Assembly (NCBI RefSeq): GCF_000722545.1
Contig: NZ_JNVM01000028.1
Span: 31,122-95,121, forward strand
From: Paenibacillus tyrphae
GTDB taxonomy: Bacteria > Bacillota > Bacilli > Paenibacillales > NBRC-103111
Direction of reading: 5' to 3'
Length of the DNA stretch: 64,000 nucleotides
Shown: one piece after another, positions 25,219 through 33,175 of the stretch
Numbering within the stretch: the first letter of the stretch is position 1
Layout of the letters: every line of letters begins with the position of its first letter
Position numbers and translations under genes: made by a program
The notes under the pieces: generated by a model
What the model saw: only the letters and a program-made list of their open reading frames with translations
Database searches by the model: none
Told to the model about the DNA's origin: nothing

Positions 25219-26376
25219 ATGCCGTTCTACCATCGGATGGGGCAAATTCCCAATAAAAGACACGTGCAGTTCAGAAAAGAAGACGGTTCGTTGTTTCGCG
25301 AGCAGGTGATGGGCACGAAAGGCTTCTCCGGCATTCAATCGATCCTTTACCATCATGGGGCGCCGACGGAAATCGTCAAAGCCGAATTTCTCGGTGCATT
25401 CAGCATAGAGTACGAGGACGACAGTGTGCTCGGATACCGCCATTTTCAGACGGAAGCGGCCCCGAAGCAAGGTGATGGCGTTCTGGGAAGGACGTACGTT
25501 CTCGGCAATGACGATATCCTGCTTGCCGTATCGAGTCCTACGGAACCGATGAATTATTATTACCGTAACGGCGACGGCGACGAGCTTCTGTTCGTGCACT
25601 ACGGAACAGGCAAGGTCGAGTCGATGTTCGGTACGCTGCGCTACCGTCCGGGCGATTATATCGTCATTCCGATCGGTACCATTTACCGGATCGTGCCGGA
25701 TGGGGAAGACACCAAATTTTTGGTCGTGGAAACGAACAGCTGGATCAGCACGCCGAAGCGTTACCGCAACGAGCACGGTCAGCTGCTGGAGCACAGCCCG
25801 TTTTGCGAAAGGGATATCCGGCTTCCGGAGACGCTGGAGACGCACACGGAGCTCGGGGAGTTCGAGGTGCGATCCAAGACGAGAGGCGCGCTGCATTCGC
25901 ATATTTACAGCCATCATCCGTTAGACGTCGTCGGCTGGGACGGTTATCTGTATCCTTATATTTTCAACATTGCGGATTTCGAGCCGATCACCGGGCGCAT
26001 TCATATGCCGCCTCCGATTCACCAGACGTTCGAAGGGCATCAGTTCGTTGTCTGCTCCTTCGTTCCGAGACTGTACGATTATCATCCGGAAGCCGTGCCT
26101 ACGCCTTATTTCCACAGCAACGTGGACAGCGACGAGGTGCTTTACTACGTCGAGGGCAATTTCATGAGCCGCCGGGGCATCGAAGAAGGGTCCATTACGC
26201 TTCATCCATCCGGAATCCCCCACGGTCCTCATCCCGGCACGATTGAGGCGAGCCTGGGCAAAAAAGAAACGAAGGAATTGGCGGTTATGGTGGACACGTT
26301 CCGTCCGCTCAAGGTCGTCAAGGCGGCCCACGCCTTCGAAGACAAAAACTATCTGTACAGCTGGTCCCATAAATAA
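25219..26376 (+). CDS. hmgA: Homogentisate 1,2-dioxygenase
   Basis: This Fe(II) cupin-fold enzyme opens the ring of homogentisate to maleylacetoacetate. The 385-residue protein is shorter than the roughly 430-450-residue classical enzymes but keeps the order of motifs. These are YRPGDYIVIPIGTIYRI, HPLDVVGWDGYLYPY, and the metal region HSNVDSDEVLYYVEG followed by LHPSGIPHGPHPG. AAGGAGGT precedes the ATG. It is the last catabolic enzyme of the hppD operon; a YerC-like regulator follows 20 bases later. The short length suggests the bacterial compact subtype. Confidence 0.95.
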   Translation: MPFYHRMGQIPNKRHVQFRKEDGSLFREQVMGTKGFSGIQSILYHHGAPTEIVKAEFLGAFSIEYEDDSVLGYRHFQTEAAPKQGDGVLGRTYVLGNDDILLAVSSPTEPMNYYYRNGDGDELLFVHYGTGKVESMFGTLRYRPGDYIVIPIGTIYRIVPDGEDTKFLVVETNSWISTPKRYRNEHGQLLEHSPFCERDIRLPETLETHTELGEFEVRSKTRGALHSHIYSHHPLDVVGWDGYLYPYIFNIADFEPITGRIHMPPPIHQTFEGHQFVVCSFVPRLYDYHPEAVPTPYFHSNVDSDEVLYYVEGNFMSRRGIEEGSITLHPSGIPHGPHPGTIEASLGKKETKELAVMVDTFRPLKVVKAAHAFEDKNYLYSWSHK

Positions 26377-26396
26377 ATCGGCGTGGTGGTGGCACA

Positions 26397-26705
26397 GTGC
26401 GGCGGAATAACGTGCGAAGCGAGGAAGAAATCCATCAGTTATTCGAAGCCATTTTATCGTTGCAAACGAAGGATGAATGCTACGAATTTTTTTCCGATTT
26501 GTGCACGGTAAACGAGGTCAAAACGATGGCTCTCCGGCTTGAAGTCGCAAAGCAATTGCTCGAAGGGGCTACTTATTTGGATATTATCGAGGAAACCCAG
26601 AAAGGCAGCGCCATCATTTTTCGAGTCAAAAATTGTCTGAAGCACGGAAGGGGAGGCTTCCGGACCATTTTGGAGCGGTTGAATATGCACGGCAAACAGC
26701 AATGA
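26397..26705 (+). CDS. TrpR-like (YerC/YecD family) DNA-binding protein
   Basis: This 102-residue protein resembles Bacillus YerC, a TrpR-superfamily helical protein. The shared core is EEIHQLFEAILSLQTKDECY, FFSDLCTVNEVKTMALRLEVAKQLLEG and a helix-turn-helix TYLDIIEETQKGSAIIFRVK. The canonical family HTH reads ...STATISRVKRCL; here the turn is altered to GSAIIFRVKNCL. The start is GTG with only a weak ribosome site (GGTGG). It follows hmgA by 20 bases, so it is probably cotranscribed with the homogentisate genes. It may regulate them, with an aromatic compound as ligand by analogy to TrpR; that is inference. Confidence 0.8.
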   Translation: MRRNNVRSEEEIHQLFEAILSLQTKDECYEFFSDLCTVNEVKTMALRLEVAKQLLEGATYLDIIEETQKGSAIIFRVKNCLKHGRGGFRTILERLNMHGKQQ

Positions 26706-26834
26706 GAAAAACGGCACGCTTGCCACAGGAAGTGTTCTGACGGGAGATCGATGGATGAGAAACGAAGCGTTGAATCGTTAAGGGGTTTGCACTCGTACAG
26801 CCCGGTTTCCCGTCGAATGCTTTCTTCTTTGTTT

Positions 26835-26854
26835 TGAAGACGCTTACATATAAT
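26835..26854 (+). promoter_or_regulatory. Cre-like site overlapping the nhaC promoter
   Basis: TGAAGACGCTTACA (26835-26848) differs from the cre consensus at one position and abuts a TATAAT -10 box (26849-26854) upstream of the NhaC gene. Binding there would occlude the promoter. A convincing -35 was not found. Confidence 0.45.
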
Positions 26855-26898
26855 GACTTCACGCGTTTTACGATTCCGTTCGTGAAGGGGGAATAGTT

Positions 26899-28332
26899 AT
26901 GTTAACGAAAAAACCGTCGTTTTTCATGTCAAGCGCGCTCATTGCGGTTATCGTCATCATTTTGGCGATAAGCATTCTTCACTATCAAGTCGCTCCGCAA
27001 ATTCCCATCTTGATGGCATCGATCCTGCTTTCTTTGTATGGCTTAAAATTAGGCTTTACTTGGAAACAGTTGGAATCGGCTGTCGTCAATGGCATTTTGT
27101 ACGGGCTCCCCTCGATCCTCATTTTGTGTCTGATCGGAATCTTGATCGGGATATGGGTATTGAACGGAACCGTTCCGACCTTGTCTTATTACGGCTTGCA
27201 CATTCTTTCGCCCAGCTATTTTCTCGTATCGGCGGTATTGATTTGCGGAGTCGTCTCTGTGCTGACCGGAAGCTCCTGGAGCGCCATCGGCACGATGGGT
27301 GTTGCCTTGATGGGGGTCGCCTACGGCATGGGAATTTCCCCCGCTATGGCGGCCGGGGCTGTCGTTTGCGGCTCTGTTTTCGGCGATAAAATATCGCCTC
27401 TCTCGGATACGACGAATCTTGCCTCCGCAACGGCCAAGGTGCCTATTTTCGATCATATCCGGCATATGCTGTGGACGACGATTCCAAGCTTGGTATTGAC
27501 GCTGATCCTGTTTGCTTTTTTTGCAATATCCTCCGACCGGGCCACAGACACCGCCGGCATCGAAACGATGATCCGCACCCTCAAAGAACGCTTCACGATT
27601 ACTCCTCTAACCCTGCTCTCGCCGCTGGCGATTATCGTCTTGGCCTTCAAACGGTTCGATGCCATTCCAACGCTGGTTGTCGGTTTACTGGTCGCTATTG
27701 CGACGGCGTTTTTTACGGTTCCCGGAATTTCGGTAGGCCAGCTCATGAATGTCGCGCACTTTGGCTATAAGTCGGAAACGGGAGTTGAAGCGATCGATAA
27801 GCTGCTGACGCTAGGCGGGCTATCCAGTATGTTGTTTGCCGTCTCGCTCATCATCATGGCGCTGGCCTTTGGCGGTCTTGTGAAAGAAATCGGTCTGGTT
27901 CATACGATGATCGATCGGATGAAGAGCTTCTTGAATAATAAAGGCAATGTCATCACCGCGACGGTTTTTTCTTCAATCGGGGTGAATGTCATTATCGGGG
28001 AATGCTACTTGTCCATTATTTTGCCCGGGCAGATGCTGGAGTCTTCGTACAAGCGGCTGAAGCTTCATCCGAAAAATTTGTCCAGAACGCTGGAAGATGC
28101 CGGAACCATTGTCCATCCGGTCGTTCCATGGGGAGTCTCGGGCGCCTTTATTATGGCTACGCTCAATATCGGCATGGAGTATGTCCTCTATTCGTTTATG
28201 TGTTTTATTACGCCCTTGTTGGCGATCTTATTCGGTTATACCGGGTTCGCCATAGCGCCGCTCGGCGAGGAAAGCGAAAAAGGTGCGTACGAGGAAAAGT
28301 TCGAGATCGGAATGAACAACAGCGGCATGTAG
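26899..28332 (+). CDS. nhaC: NhaC-family Na+/H+ antiporter-type transporter
   Basis: This 477-residue integral membrane protein has about eleven to twelve hydrophobic segments. NhaC-family blocks include GSVFGDKISPLSDTTNLASA, LTGSSWSAIGTMGVAL and the C-terminal EDAGTIVHPVVPWGVSGAF. The family exchanges Na+ for H+ or for small carboxylates and amino acids. AAGGGGGAATAG precedes the ATG. It follows the hppD operon after about 190 bases with its own promoter and a cre-like site. Shared catabolite control and position suggest uptake of an aromatic substrate or sodium handling for it, but the substrate is not visible in sequence. Confidence 0.9.
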   Translation: MLTKKPSFFMSSALIAVIVIILAISILHYQVAPQIPILMASILLSLYGLKLGFTWKQLESAVVNGILYGLPSILILCLIGILIGIWVLNGTVPTLSYYGLHILSPSYFLVSAVLICGVVSVLTGSSWSAIGTMGVALMGVAYGMGISPAMAAGAVVCGSVFGDKISPLSDTTNLASATAKVPIFDHIRHMLWTTIPSLVLTLILFAFFAISSDRATDTAGIETMIRTLKERFTITPLTLLSPLAIIVLAFKRFDAIPTLVVGLLVAIATAFFTVPGISVGQLMNVAHFGYKSETGVEAIDKLLTLGGLSSMLFAVSLIIMALAFGGLVKEIGLVHTMIDRMKSFLNNKGNVITATVFSSIGVNVIIGECYLSIILPGQMLESSYKRLKLHPKNLSRTLEDAGTIVHPVVPWGVSGAFIMATLNIGMEYVLYSFMCFITPLLAILFGYTGFAIAPLGEESEKGAYEEKFEIGMNNSGM

Positions 28333-28423
28333 ACTGGAAAGAGTTTGCTGGCGTTGGGGCAGCAAGCGCGCGAGCGGTTCGCCGGAGGAGCGGTCCGGCG
28401 GATCGCCTTTTGCGTTTGCCCGG

Positions 28424-28726
28424 CTACTCTTCCACGTCATCGTCGCCGGACGAATCATGGGTCGGATGCGCGTCGGGATACCCGCGGGAGAGGCCTGCAT
28501 GAAGCTCGCGGTTCTCGTAAGTGAACTGGTTGTATGAGCGCTGGTCTTCCCGCCACGGCGTGCTCTTGCCGAGCGATTCCGTAAGAAGGCTGCTGCCGTA
28601 AGGGCCTTCCGGAAATTCCTCCGCCGTCAGGTCGTTGCGCTGGGATTCCACCGTGCCCAGATCGGTGTATTTCTTTTGCGGGGCTTCGCTCATAAATCCG
28701 TCTTGGTTCGTGTCGTTTAGGCTCAT
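28424..28726 (-). CDS. Small hydrophilic hypothetical protein
   Basis: This 100-residue, strongly acidic and Ser/Glu/Asp-rich protein begins MSLNDTNQDGFMSEAPQK and ends SSGDDDVEE. It has no Cys, no signal peptide and no membrane segment, and appears largely disordered. GAAAGGAG lies ten bases before the ATG on the minus strand, which supports expression. It is convergent with nhaC and divergent from the HRDC gene. No family with a known function is recognised; short acidic cytosolic proteins of this sort occur in spore formers, but that is only an impression. Confidence 0.65.
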   Translation of the reverse strand: MSLNDTNQDGFMSEAPQKKYTDLGTVESQRNDLTAEEFPEGPYGSSLLTESLGKSTPWREDQRSYNQFTYENRELHAGLSRGYPDAHPTHDSSGDDDVEE

Positions 28727-28803
28727 GCCCGGTTTCTCCTTTCGGTAAGCGAGATTGTTTTATCATAGCGTGCCCTTAAACCGGCAGATTATCCAATTCG
28801 TGC

Positions 28804-28832
28804 TTGTCAGCCATCGCGTGACGTGGTAATAT
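28804..28832 (+). promoter_or_regulatory. Candidate promoter for the HRDC gene leader
   Basis: TTGTCA (28804-28809) and TAATAT (28827-28832) are spaced 17 bp. Transcription would start near 28839, placing a strong hairpin with a T-tract before the coding region. Confidence 0.5.
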
Positions 28833-28862
28833 AAATCTAATTTCAAACGTGTACTTGAGAGG

Positions 28863-28903
28863 AAGCACCTCTTACCTGTGTCGGGTAAGATGGTGCTTTT
28901 TTT
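28863..28903 (+). terminator. Intrinsic terminator inside the HRDC gene leader (possible attenuator)
   Basis: AAGCACC plus TCTTACC pair with GGTAAGA plus GGTGCTT (one bulged T), followed by seven T. It lies after the predicted promoter and 45 bases before the HRDC start codon. An alternative stem, AGAGG with CCTCT around AAGCA (28858-28872), would use the terminator's 5' arm and so could act as antiterminator. Confidence 0.7.
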
Positions 28904-28947
28904 GCGTTTGAAGCCGCTTTGACAACTTCTTGGGGGAGGTTTTTCGA

Positions 28948-29958
28948 GTGAATCTGGTGTTTTTGAACAGCTTGGAAAAGGCAACGGAAGAGGGGAATGT
29001 CCGGACGGCGCAGGTGACGATCGGCGAAAGCGAAGGCACCTGGGTGGTATTGTGGAACGAGACGAGAGAAGACGGCCGCAGGGTACAGGAATGCTGGTAC
29101 GAAGGGCTACGCTGGGAGGAGATGCTCGCCGTCTTTCGCGAGCGGGTGTTCGCCAAGCAATGTGGCGGCTATAAGCCGATCGTGCAGGTGAACGTAAGCG
29201 AAATCGACGTATTGGACCGCCGGACGGCGTATATTCAACGTCTGCATTTTTACGGAGAGAAGCATGCCAACGAAGAGCTGTTCGACAAACTGCGCGATTG
29301 GCGGTTTAAACAAGCAAGCCACGACGGGAAAGCGGCGTATCTGATCGCGACCAACCGGCTGCTGAAGATGATAAGCGCCTTCGTTCCCCACACGGAAGAA
29401 GAGCTGCTGCACCTTCCGGGATTCGGAAAAGCCAAAGCTGCCGCTTATGCAGCCGATATCGTCGCCATCACCGCCGGCTTCCAGCGGGATACGGATTTTC
29501 CGCTAACGTGGGTGGCGGAATCGATCGATTCGAGAGAGCTGAATGCCTGGCTGCTTCAGGAAAATGAACGGAAGCGGAAGGCCGAGGAAGAGAAGCGGGA
29601 GATCAAGCATAAGCTGCTGGAAGCCATTGCGCGCGGGGAGAAGCTGGAGGAGCTGCTGGAGAAGACCAAGCTTCAGCGGCGCAATTTGCTGCAACTGTTC
29701 GAAGAGCTGGATCGCGAAGGCTACGACCTGCAGAGCTATATCGAAGGGCAGCTTGAGCAGGTGCCCGAGCCGGAGCGCGAGCTGGCATGGAAGGCGTTCC
29801 AGCAGCAGGGCGACCGTTACTTGAAACCGATACTGCAGACGGTCTACAGCCAGAAAGAGCTGACTGCACAAGATGCGGACCGCGTCTACGAATGGCTTCG
29901 CATGCTGCGGATGAAGTTCCGCCGCGAGAATGAACAGAAGACGGTTGAAGCGAGCTGA
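28948..29958 (+). CDS. HRDC-domain protein
   Basis: This 336-residue protein has a central HRDC domain, roughly residues 105-185 (NEELFDKLRDWRFKQA, then ATNRLLKMISAFVPHTEEEL and LPGFGKAKAAAYA). This domain is found in RecQ helicases and RNase D, where it binds nucleic acid. The rest is helical and rich in Glu, Lys and Leu (about residues 195-335); no helicase or nuclease motifs are visible. GTG at 28948 is chosen because GGGGGAGGT ends eight bases before it. A terminator-like hairpin lies in the leader. The biological role is unknown; DNA- or RNA-binding is inferred from the domain. Confidence 0.8.
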   Translation: MNLVFLNSLEKATEEGNVRTAQVTIGESEGTWVVLWNETREDGRRVQECWYEGLRWEEMLAVFRERVFAKQCGGYKPIVQVNVSEIDVLDRRTAYIQRLHFYGEKHANEELFDKLRDWRFKQASHDGKAAYLIATNRLLKMISAFVPHTEEELLHLPGFGKAKAAAYAADIVAITAGFQRDTDFPLTWVAESIDSRELNAWLLQENERKRKAEEEKREIKHKLLEAIARGEKLEELLEKTKLQRRNLLQLFEELDREGYDLQSYIEGQLEQVPEPERELAWKAFQQQGDRYLKPILQTVYSQKELTAQDADRVYEWLRMLRMKFRRENEQKTVEAS

Positions 29959-30042
29959 AGCGCGGCAGCAGGGTAAAAAAACATTGAACAAGCCCGGAGG
30001 CTAAGGTAAGATGGATTATAGGAATATGAAGGAGCTGACCGT

Positions 30043-30546
30043 ATGGAGGAGCTTCGGGCTATACTTCACAGCATCATCAAGAACCAGGAAGAAACCAACG
30101 CGAAAATAAGCGAGCTGAATCTGCAATTAAGCGCCAAAATCGGTGAAACGAACGCGCGAATCGACCGGTTAGACACAAAGCTCAGCACAAGGATCGACGA
30201 GGTCGACGCCCGACTCAGTGCGAAAATTGACGAATTCGACGCTCGACTCAGCGCGAAAATCGACGAAATCGACGCCCGACTCAGTGCGAAAATCGACTCT
30301 CTTGACGCAAAGACCGACGCCCTAGATGGGAAGACCGACGAAGTCAACACCAGTCTCGGCGCCAAAATCGACTTTCTCGATGCCCGTTTGGATCGCGTCC
30401 ATTTGAGCTTGCAGAGCCAGATCGACGATGTCGGTACGGACGTTAGGCATATTAAACGGAGCATGCGTTTATTCGAAAACGATATGGATGCGACCTTGGA
30501 CCGGATTAAACGTCTGGAAGACCACATGGCCAAGCATCCCGAATGA
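30043..30546 (+). CDS. Coiled-coil repeat protein
   Basis: This 167-residue protein is almost entirely predicted coiled coil built on an 11-residue repeat of the form DARLSAKIDEF. The run covers about residues 35-125 and flanking parts are also helical. Three units are nearly identical at DNA level (33 bp each, 30205-30303), showing recent expansion. No membrane segment or enzymatic motif is seen. ATG follows a modest site (AAGGAGCTGACC). It is a single-gene unit ending at a strong terminator, next to convergent corA. Function is unknown; such proteins are often structural or tail/fibre-like, but nothing phage-related is nearby. Confidence 0.75.
   Translation: MEELRAILHSIIKNQEETNAKISELNLQLSAKIGETNARIDRLDTKLSTRIDEVDARLSAKIDEFDARLSAKIDEIDARLSAKIDSLDAKTDALDGKTDEVNTSLGAKIDFLDARLDRVHLSLQSQIDDVGTDVRHIKRSMRLFENDMDATLDRIKRLEDHMAKHPE
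30205..30303 (+). repeat. Three tandem 33-bp repeats inside the coiled-coil gene
   Basis: Units at 30205-30237, 30238-30270 and 30271-30303 each begin GACGC(C/T)CGACTCAG and encode DARLSAKID plus two residues. They differ at only a few bases, so copy number could vary between strains. Confidence 0.85.
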
Positions 30547-30573
30547 GGAACCTTTCCCAAGGTTCCTTTTTTT
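30547..30573. terminator. Terminator between coiled-coil gene and corA
   Basis: GGAACCTT and AAGGTTCC form a perfect 8-bp stem around TCCC, followed by seven T on the plus strand. A run of seven A a few bases farther on (30581-30587) may help termination of the minus-strand corA transcript. Confidence 0.85.
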
Positions 30574-30595
30574 ACATACAAAAAAAGGACCGGCT

Positions 30596-31531
30596 TCACA
30601 GCCAATCCTTTTTGCGGAACAACACGAACATGAAGATCCCGACAAGCGCCAATACAACGACCGCAGCGACTCCACCGTACTCCCAGTGCAAGCCGGGAAT
30701 GTACTCAAAGTTCATACCATAAACGCCGGTAATGAACGTAAGCGGCATGAAGATCGTCGTCAGCGCCGTAAATACGCGCATGATTTCGTTCGCGCGGTTC
30801 GCGAGGGAAGATTGATAAGCCTCCCGTAAGTTCGCCATCAAGTCGCGGAACGTTTCGAACGTCTCGGATATTTTTACGGCGTTTTCGTAAATATCGCCAA
30901 AATATTTTTTTAGCGGCTCGCTGACCAGCTTCAGCTCTTTTTTGTGCAGCGTCGCGATGACCTCTTTTTGCGGAACGAGCACTTTCTTGAGCCATAAAAT
31001 TTCGCTTCGCAGCCCGATGATCTCATTCAAATGCGACTTCTTCGTATGCATCAGAATGTCTTCTTCCAGCTTCTCGATCTTCGCTTCGATCCGGTCCCCG
31101 ACGTTGGTGTAATTATCGACGATGAGGTCGATCAAGTGATACAGAAATTGGTCGGGAGCCGTAACCTCCTCTTCCCAGAGAATCGGCTTCAAGGCGCGAA
31201 TTTCGTTAATTTTTTGCCGGGTGATCGTGATGATGTAATGCTTCCCCAGAAAAATATTGAGTGCGCGGAGAAAAATTTCCTCGTCATCGAACCGGATGCT
31301 GTTGACTACGATAAAATAATGCGAATCATACAGCTCGATCTTCGGCCGCTGCTCCTCTTCCGTCAAAACGTCCTCTATGGCGAGCTCGTGAAGATGAAAC
31401 AAAGGCTGTAAAATGTCCAAATCCTCCGGCTCGGCATCAATCCAATAAAAGCCGTGCTGAGGCGGATCGATGGTTTGCGTGATGTCTTCCACCAGGGTAA
31501 AAATGCCGTCCTGAACCAAACGTGCCTTCAT
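30596..31531 (-). CDS. corA: CorA-family magnesium transporter
   Basis: CorA forms a pentameric channel for Mg2+ (and Co2+/Ni2+). The 311-residue protein has a long cytoplasmic N-terminal domain and two C-terminal helices. The first ends in the signature YGMNFEYIPG; the short loop and second helix (AVVVLALVGIFMFVLF) follow, ending in basic RKKDW. ATG at 31531 has GGAGGGG ten bases upstream; a GTG three codons earlier is too close to that site. Its promoter lies about 255 bases upstream, leaving a long untranslated leader. It is convergent with the coiled-coil gene. Confidence 0.95.
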   Translation of the reverse strand: MKARLVQDGIFTLVEDITQTIDPPQHGFYWIDAEPEDLDILQPLFHLHELAIEDVLTEEEQRPKIELYDSHYFIVVNSIRFDDEEIFLRALNIFLGKHYIITITRQKINEIRALKPILWEEEVTAPDQFLYHLIDLIVDNYTNVGDRIEAKIEKLEEDILMHTKKSHLNEIIGLRSEILWLKKVLVPQKEVIATLHKKELKLVSEPLKKYFGDIYENAVKISETFETFRDLMANLREAYQSSLANRANEIMRVFTALTTIFMPLTFITGVYGMNFEYIPGLHWEYGGVAAVVVLALVGIFMFVLFRKKDWL

Positions 31532-31784
31532 AGGTTCCACCCCTCCTTATTGATCGGATGGAACGCACGGCCGTCTGCCTCCTGCGAGAAAACAGACGTT
31601 AGGCTTCAGTCAGGCGCTGTTCGTCATCTTCACACACAAAAAAGCATGCGCATTCTTGAACGAATGGCAAACGACCGGGTTCCATACAATAGATTCAATT
31701 GTGTTTGAACGCAGATACGACTTCCCGGGTCTCCGTCCATTCGTTTGCTGCACCCCTTCTAGCGTGAAATGTCGAATACTTGTA

Positions 31785-31813
31785 TAGTATAACGCGTCAT
31801 ATTCGAGAACACA
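31785..31813 (-). promoter_or_regulatory. Candidate sigma-A promoter of corA with long leader
   Basis: On the minus strand TTGTGT (31808-31813) and TATACT (31785-31790) are spaced 17 bp. The transcript would carry a leader of about 245 bases before corA. I see no M-box (Mg2+ riboswitch) signature in it. Between this promoter and 31910 nothing else is seen. Confidence 0.5.
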
Positions 31814-31910
31814 ATGAGTTTGTATTTCATTCGCGCATGGGAATAATTTATGCAAAATCCGGCGGAGTGGTGCGGGTTTAGACGCCATCATTTCATGGAA
31901 AAGGTTCCGC

Positions 31911-31939
31911 TTGACGCTTGCTGTGATTTCGATTACATT
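31911..31939 (+). promoter_or_regulatory. Candidate promoter of the met operon
   Basis: TTGACG (31911-31916) and TACATT (31934-31939) are spaced 17 bp, about 40 bases before the SAM riboswitch. Confidence 0.5.
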
Positions 31940-31975
31940 AGTATTATCTAAAACAACTGAATAGATTCGGTTTCA

Positions 31976-32184
31976 CACTCTTATCAAGAGCAGGTGGAGG
32001 GACTAGCCCGATGATACCCGGCAACCGACAGACCTTTGCGTAAACAACACGTTGATGTTTTTTCAGCATGGCAAAGGAATGCACGGTGCTAATTCTTGCG
32101 GAAGCCAGGCGGCTTCTGACAGATGAGAGAGGACGATGTAACTATACAAAGGCCTTTCTCGTGCGATAGAGAAAGGCCTTTTCT
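31976..32184 (+). promoter_or_regulatory. SAM-I (S-box) riboswitch with terminator, met operon
   Basis: The aptamer runs from about 31976 to 32130 and shows S-box landmarks: CTTATCAAGAGCAGGTGGAG, then ACTAGCCCGATGATACCC, GGCAACC, GCACGGTGCTAATTC and the closing GATGAGAG. The expression platform is a terminator at 32148-32184: AAAGGCCTTTCTC pairs with GAGAAAGGCC around an eight-base loop, followed by TTTT. High S-adenosylmethionine should favour termination and shut off metA-metI-metC. Confidence 0.95.
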
Positions 32185-32248
32185 TATGCCTTTTTCAGTC
32201 GCAGGAGTGCAGGGAACGACGAATCCAATACCCGAAGGAGTGAGCCCG

Positions 32249-33175
32249 ATGCCCATCAAAGTACCAGATCATCTGCCGGCCAAGGAAGTGCTTGTCAACG
32301 AAAATATTTTCGTCATGGACGAGAGCGTAGCGTTTCGTCAAGATATTCGCCCGCTGCGGATCGTAATCTTAAACCTGATGCCGACGAAAGAAACGACGGA
32401 GACCCAGTTGCTGCGGCTGGTCGGCAACACTCCGCTACAGGTTGAATTCATTCTGCTGCACCCGAAAACGCACACGTCCAAGAACACGTCGCTGGAGCAC
32501 CTGGAGCAGTTCTACAAAACGTTCGAAGACATCAAGCACGAACGCTTTGACGGTATGATCGTTACAGGCGCGCCGGTCGAGCAGCTTGAATTCGAAGAGG
32601 TGAATTATTGGGAAGAATTGACGCAGATTATGGAGTGGAGCAAAACCCACGTCACGTCGACGCTGCATATTTGCTGGGCGGCTCAGGCCGGTCTTTACTA
32701 CCATTTCGGCGTGCCGAAGTACCCGCTTGACGAGAAAATATTCGGCGTGTTCCCGCACACGATCACCACGTCGAACGTGAAGCTGCTGCGTGGGTTCGAC
32801 GAGCTGTTTCTCGTTCCCCAGTCCCGCCATACCGACGTTCGCCGGGAGGATGTTGCCCGGGTCGAGCAGCTCGACATTTTGTCGGAATCGGAGGAAGCGG
32901 GCGTCTACATTGCCGCGACGAAGGACGGGAAGCAAATTTTTATAACCGGCCATTCGGAATACGACGCGTGTACGCTCAAATACGAGTACGACCGTGACGT
33001 GAACAAAGGGATGGAGATCGCGGTTCCGAAAAATTATTACCCGAACAATGATCCGGCCCGGCCGCCGCTCAACACTTGGCGGGCCCATGCAAACCTGCTG
33101 TTTTCCAACTGGCTCAACTATTATGTGTATCAAGAGACGCCTTACGATTTGTATAAGGGGGATTATATGATATGA
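32249..33175 (+). CDS. metA: Homoserine O-acyltransferase (MetA)
   Basis: MetA acylates the hydroxyl of L-homoserine (with acetyl-CoA in most Bacilli) as the first committed step of methionine synthesis. The 308-residue protein opens MPIKVPDHLPAKEVL, has RIVILNLMPTKETTETQLLR, the catalytic Cys in HICWAAQAGLYYHFG, and the His/Glu region FITGHSEYDACTLKYEY. ATG at 32249 has AAGGAG eight bases upstream; in-frame codons upstream run into the riboswitch terminator. It is the first gene behind the SAM riboswitch and its stop overlaps the next start as ATGA. Acetyl rather than succinyl use is by taxon, not proven from sequence. Confidence 0.95.
   Translation: MPIKVPDHLPAKEVLVNENIFVMDESVAFRQDIRPLRIVILNLMPTKETTETQLLRLVGNTPLQVEFILLHPKTHTSKNTSLEHLEQFYKTFEDIKHERFDGMIVTGAPVEQLEFEEVNYWEELTQIMEWSKTHVTSTLHICWAAQAGLYYHFGVPKYPLDEKIFGVFPHTITTSNVKLLRGFDELFLVPQSRHTDVRREDVARVEQLDILSESEEAGVYIAATKDGKQIFITGHSEYDACTLKYEYDRDVNKGMEIAVPKNYYPNNDPARPPLNTWRAHANLLFSNWLNYYVYQETPYDLYKGDYMI

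Noticed and set aside
31532..31785. M-box magnesium riboswitch in the corA leader
   Set aside because: The conserved M-box sequence blocks could not be found on the minus strand, so only a long leader is reported.
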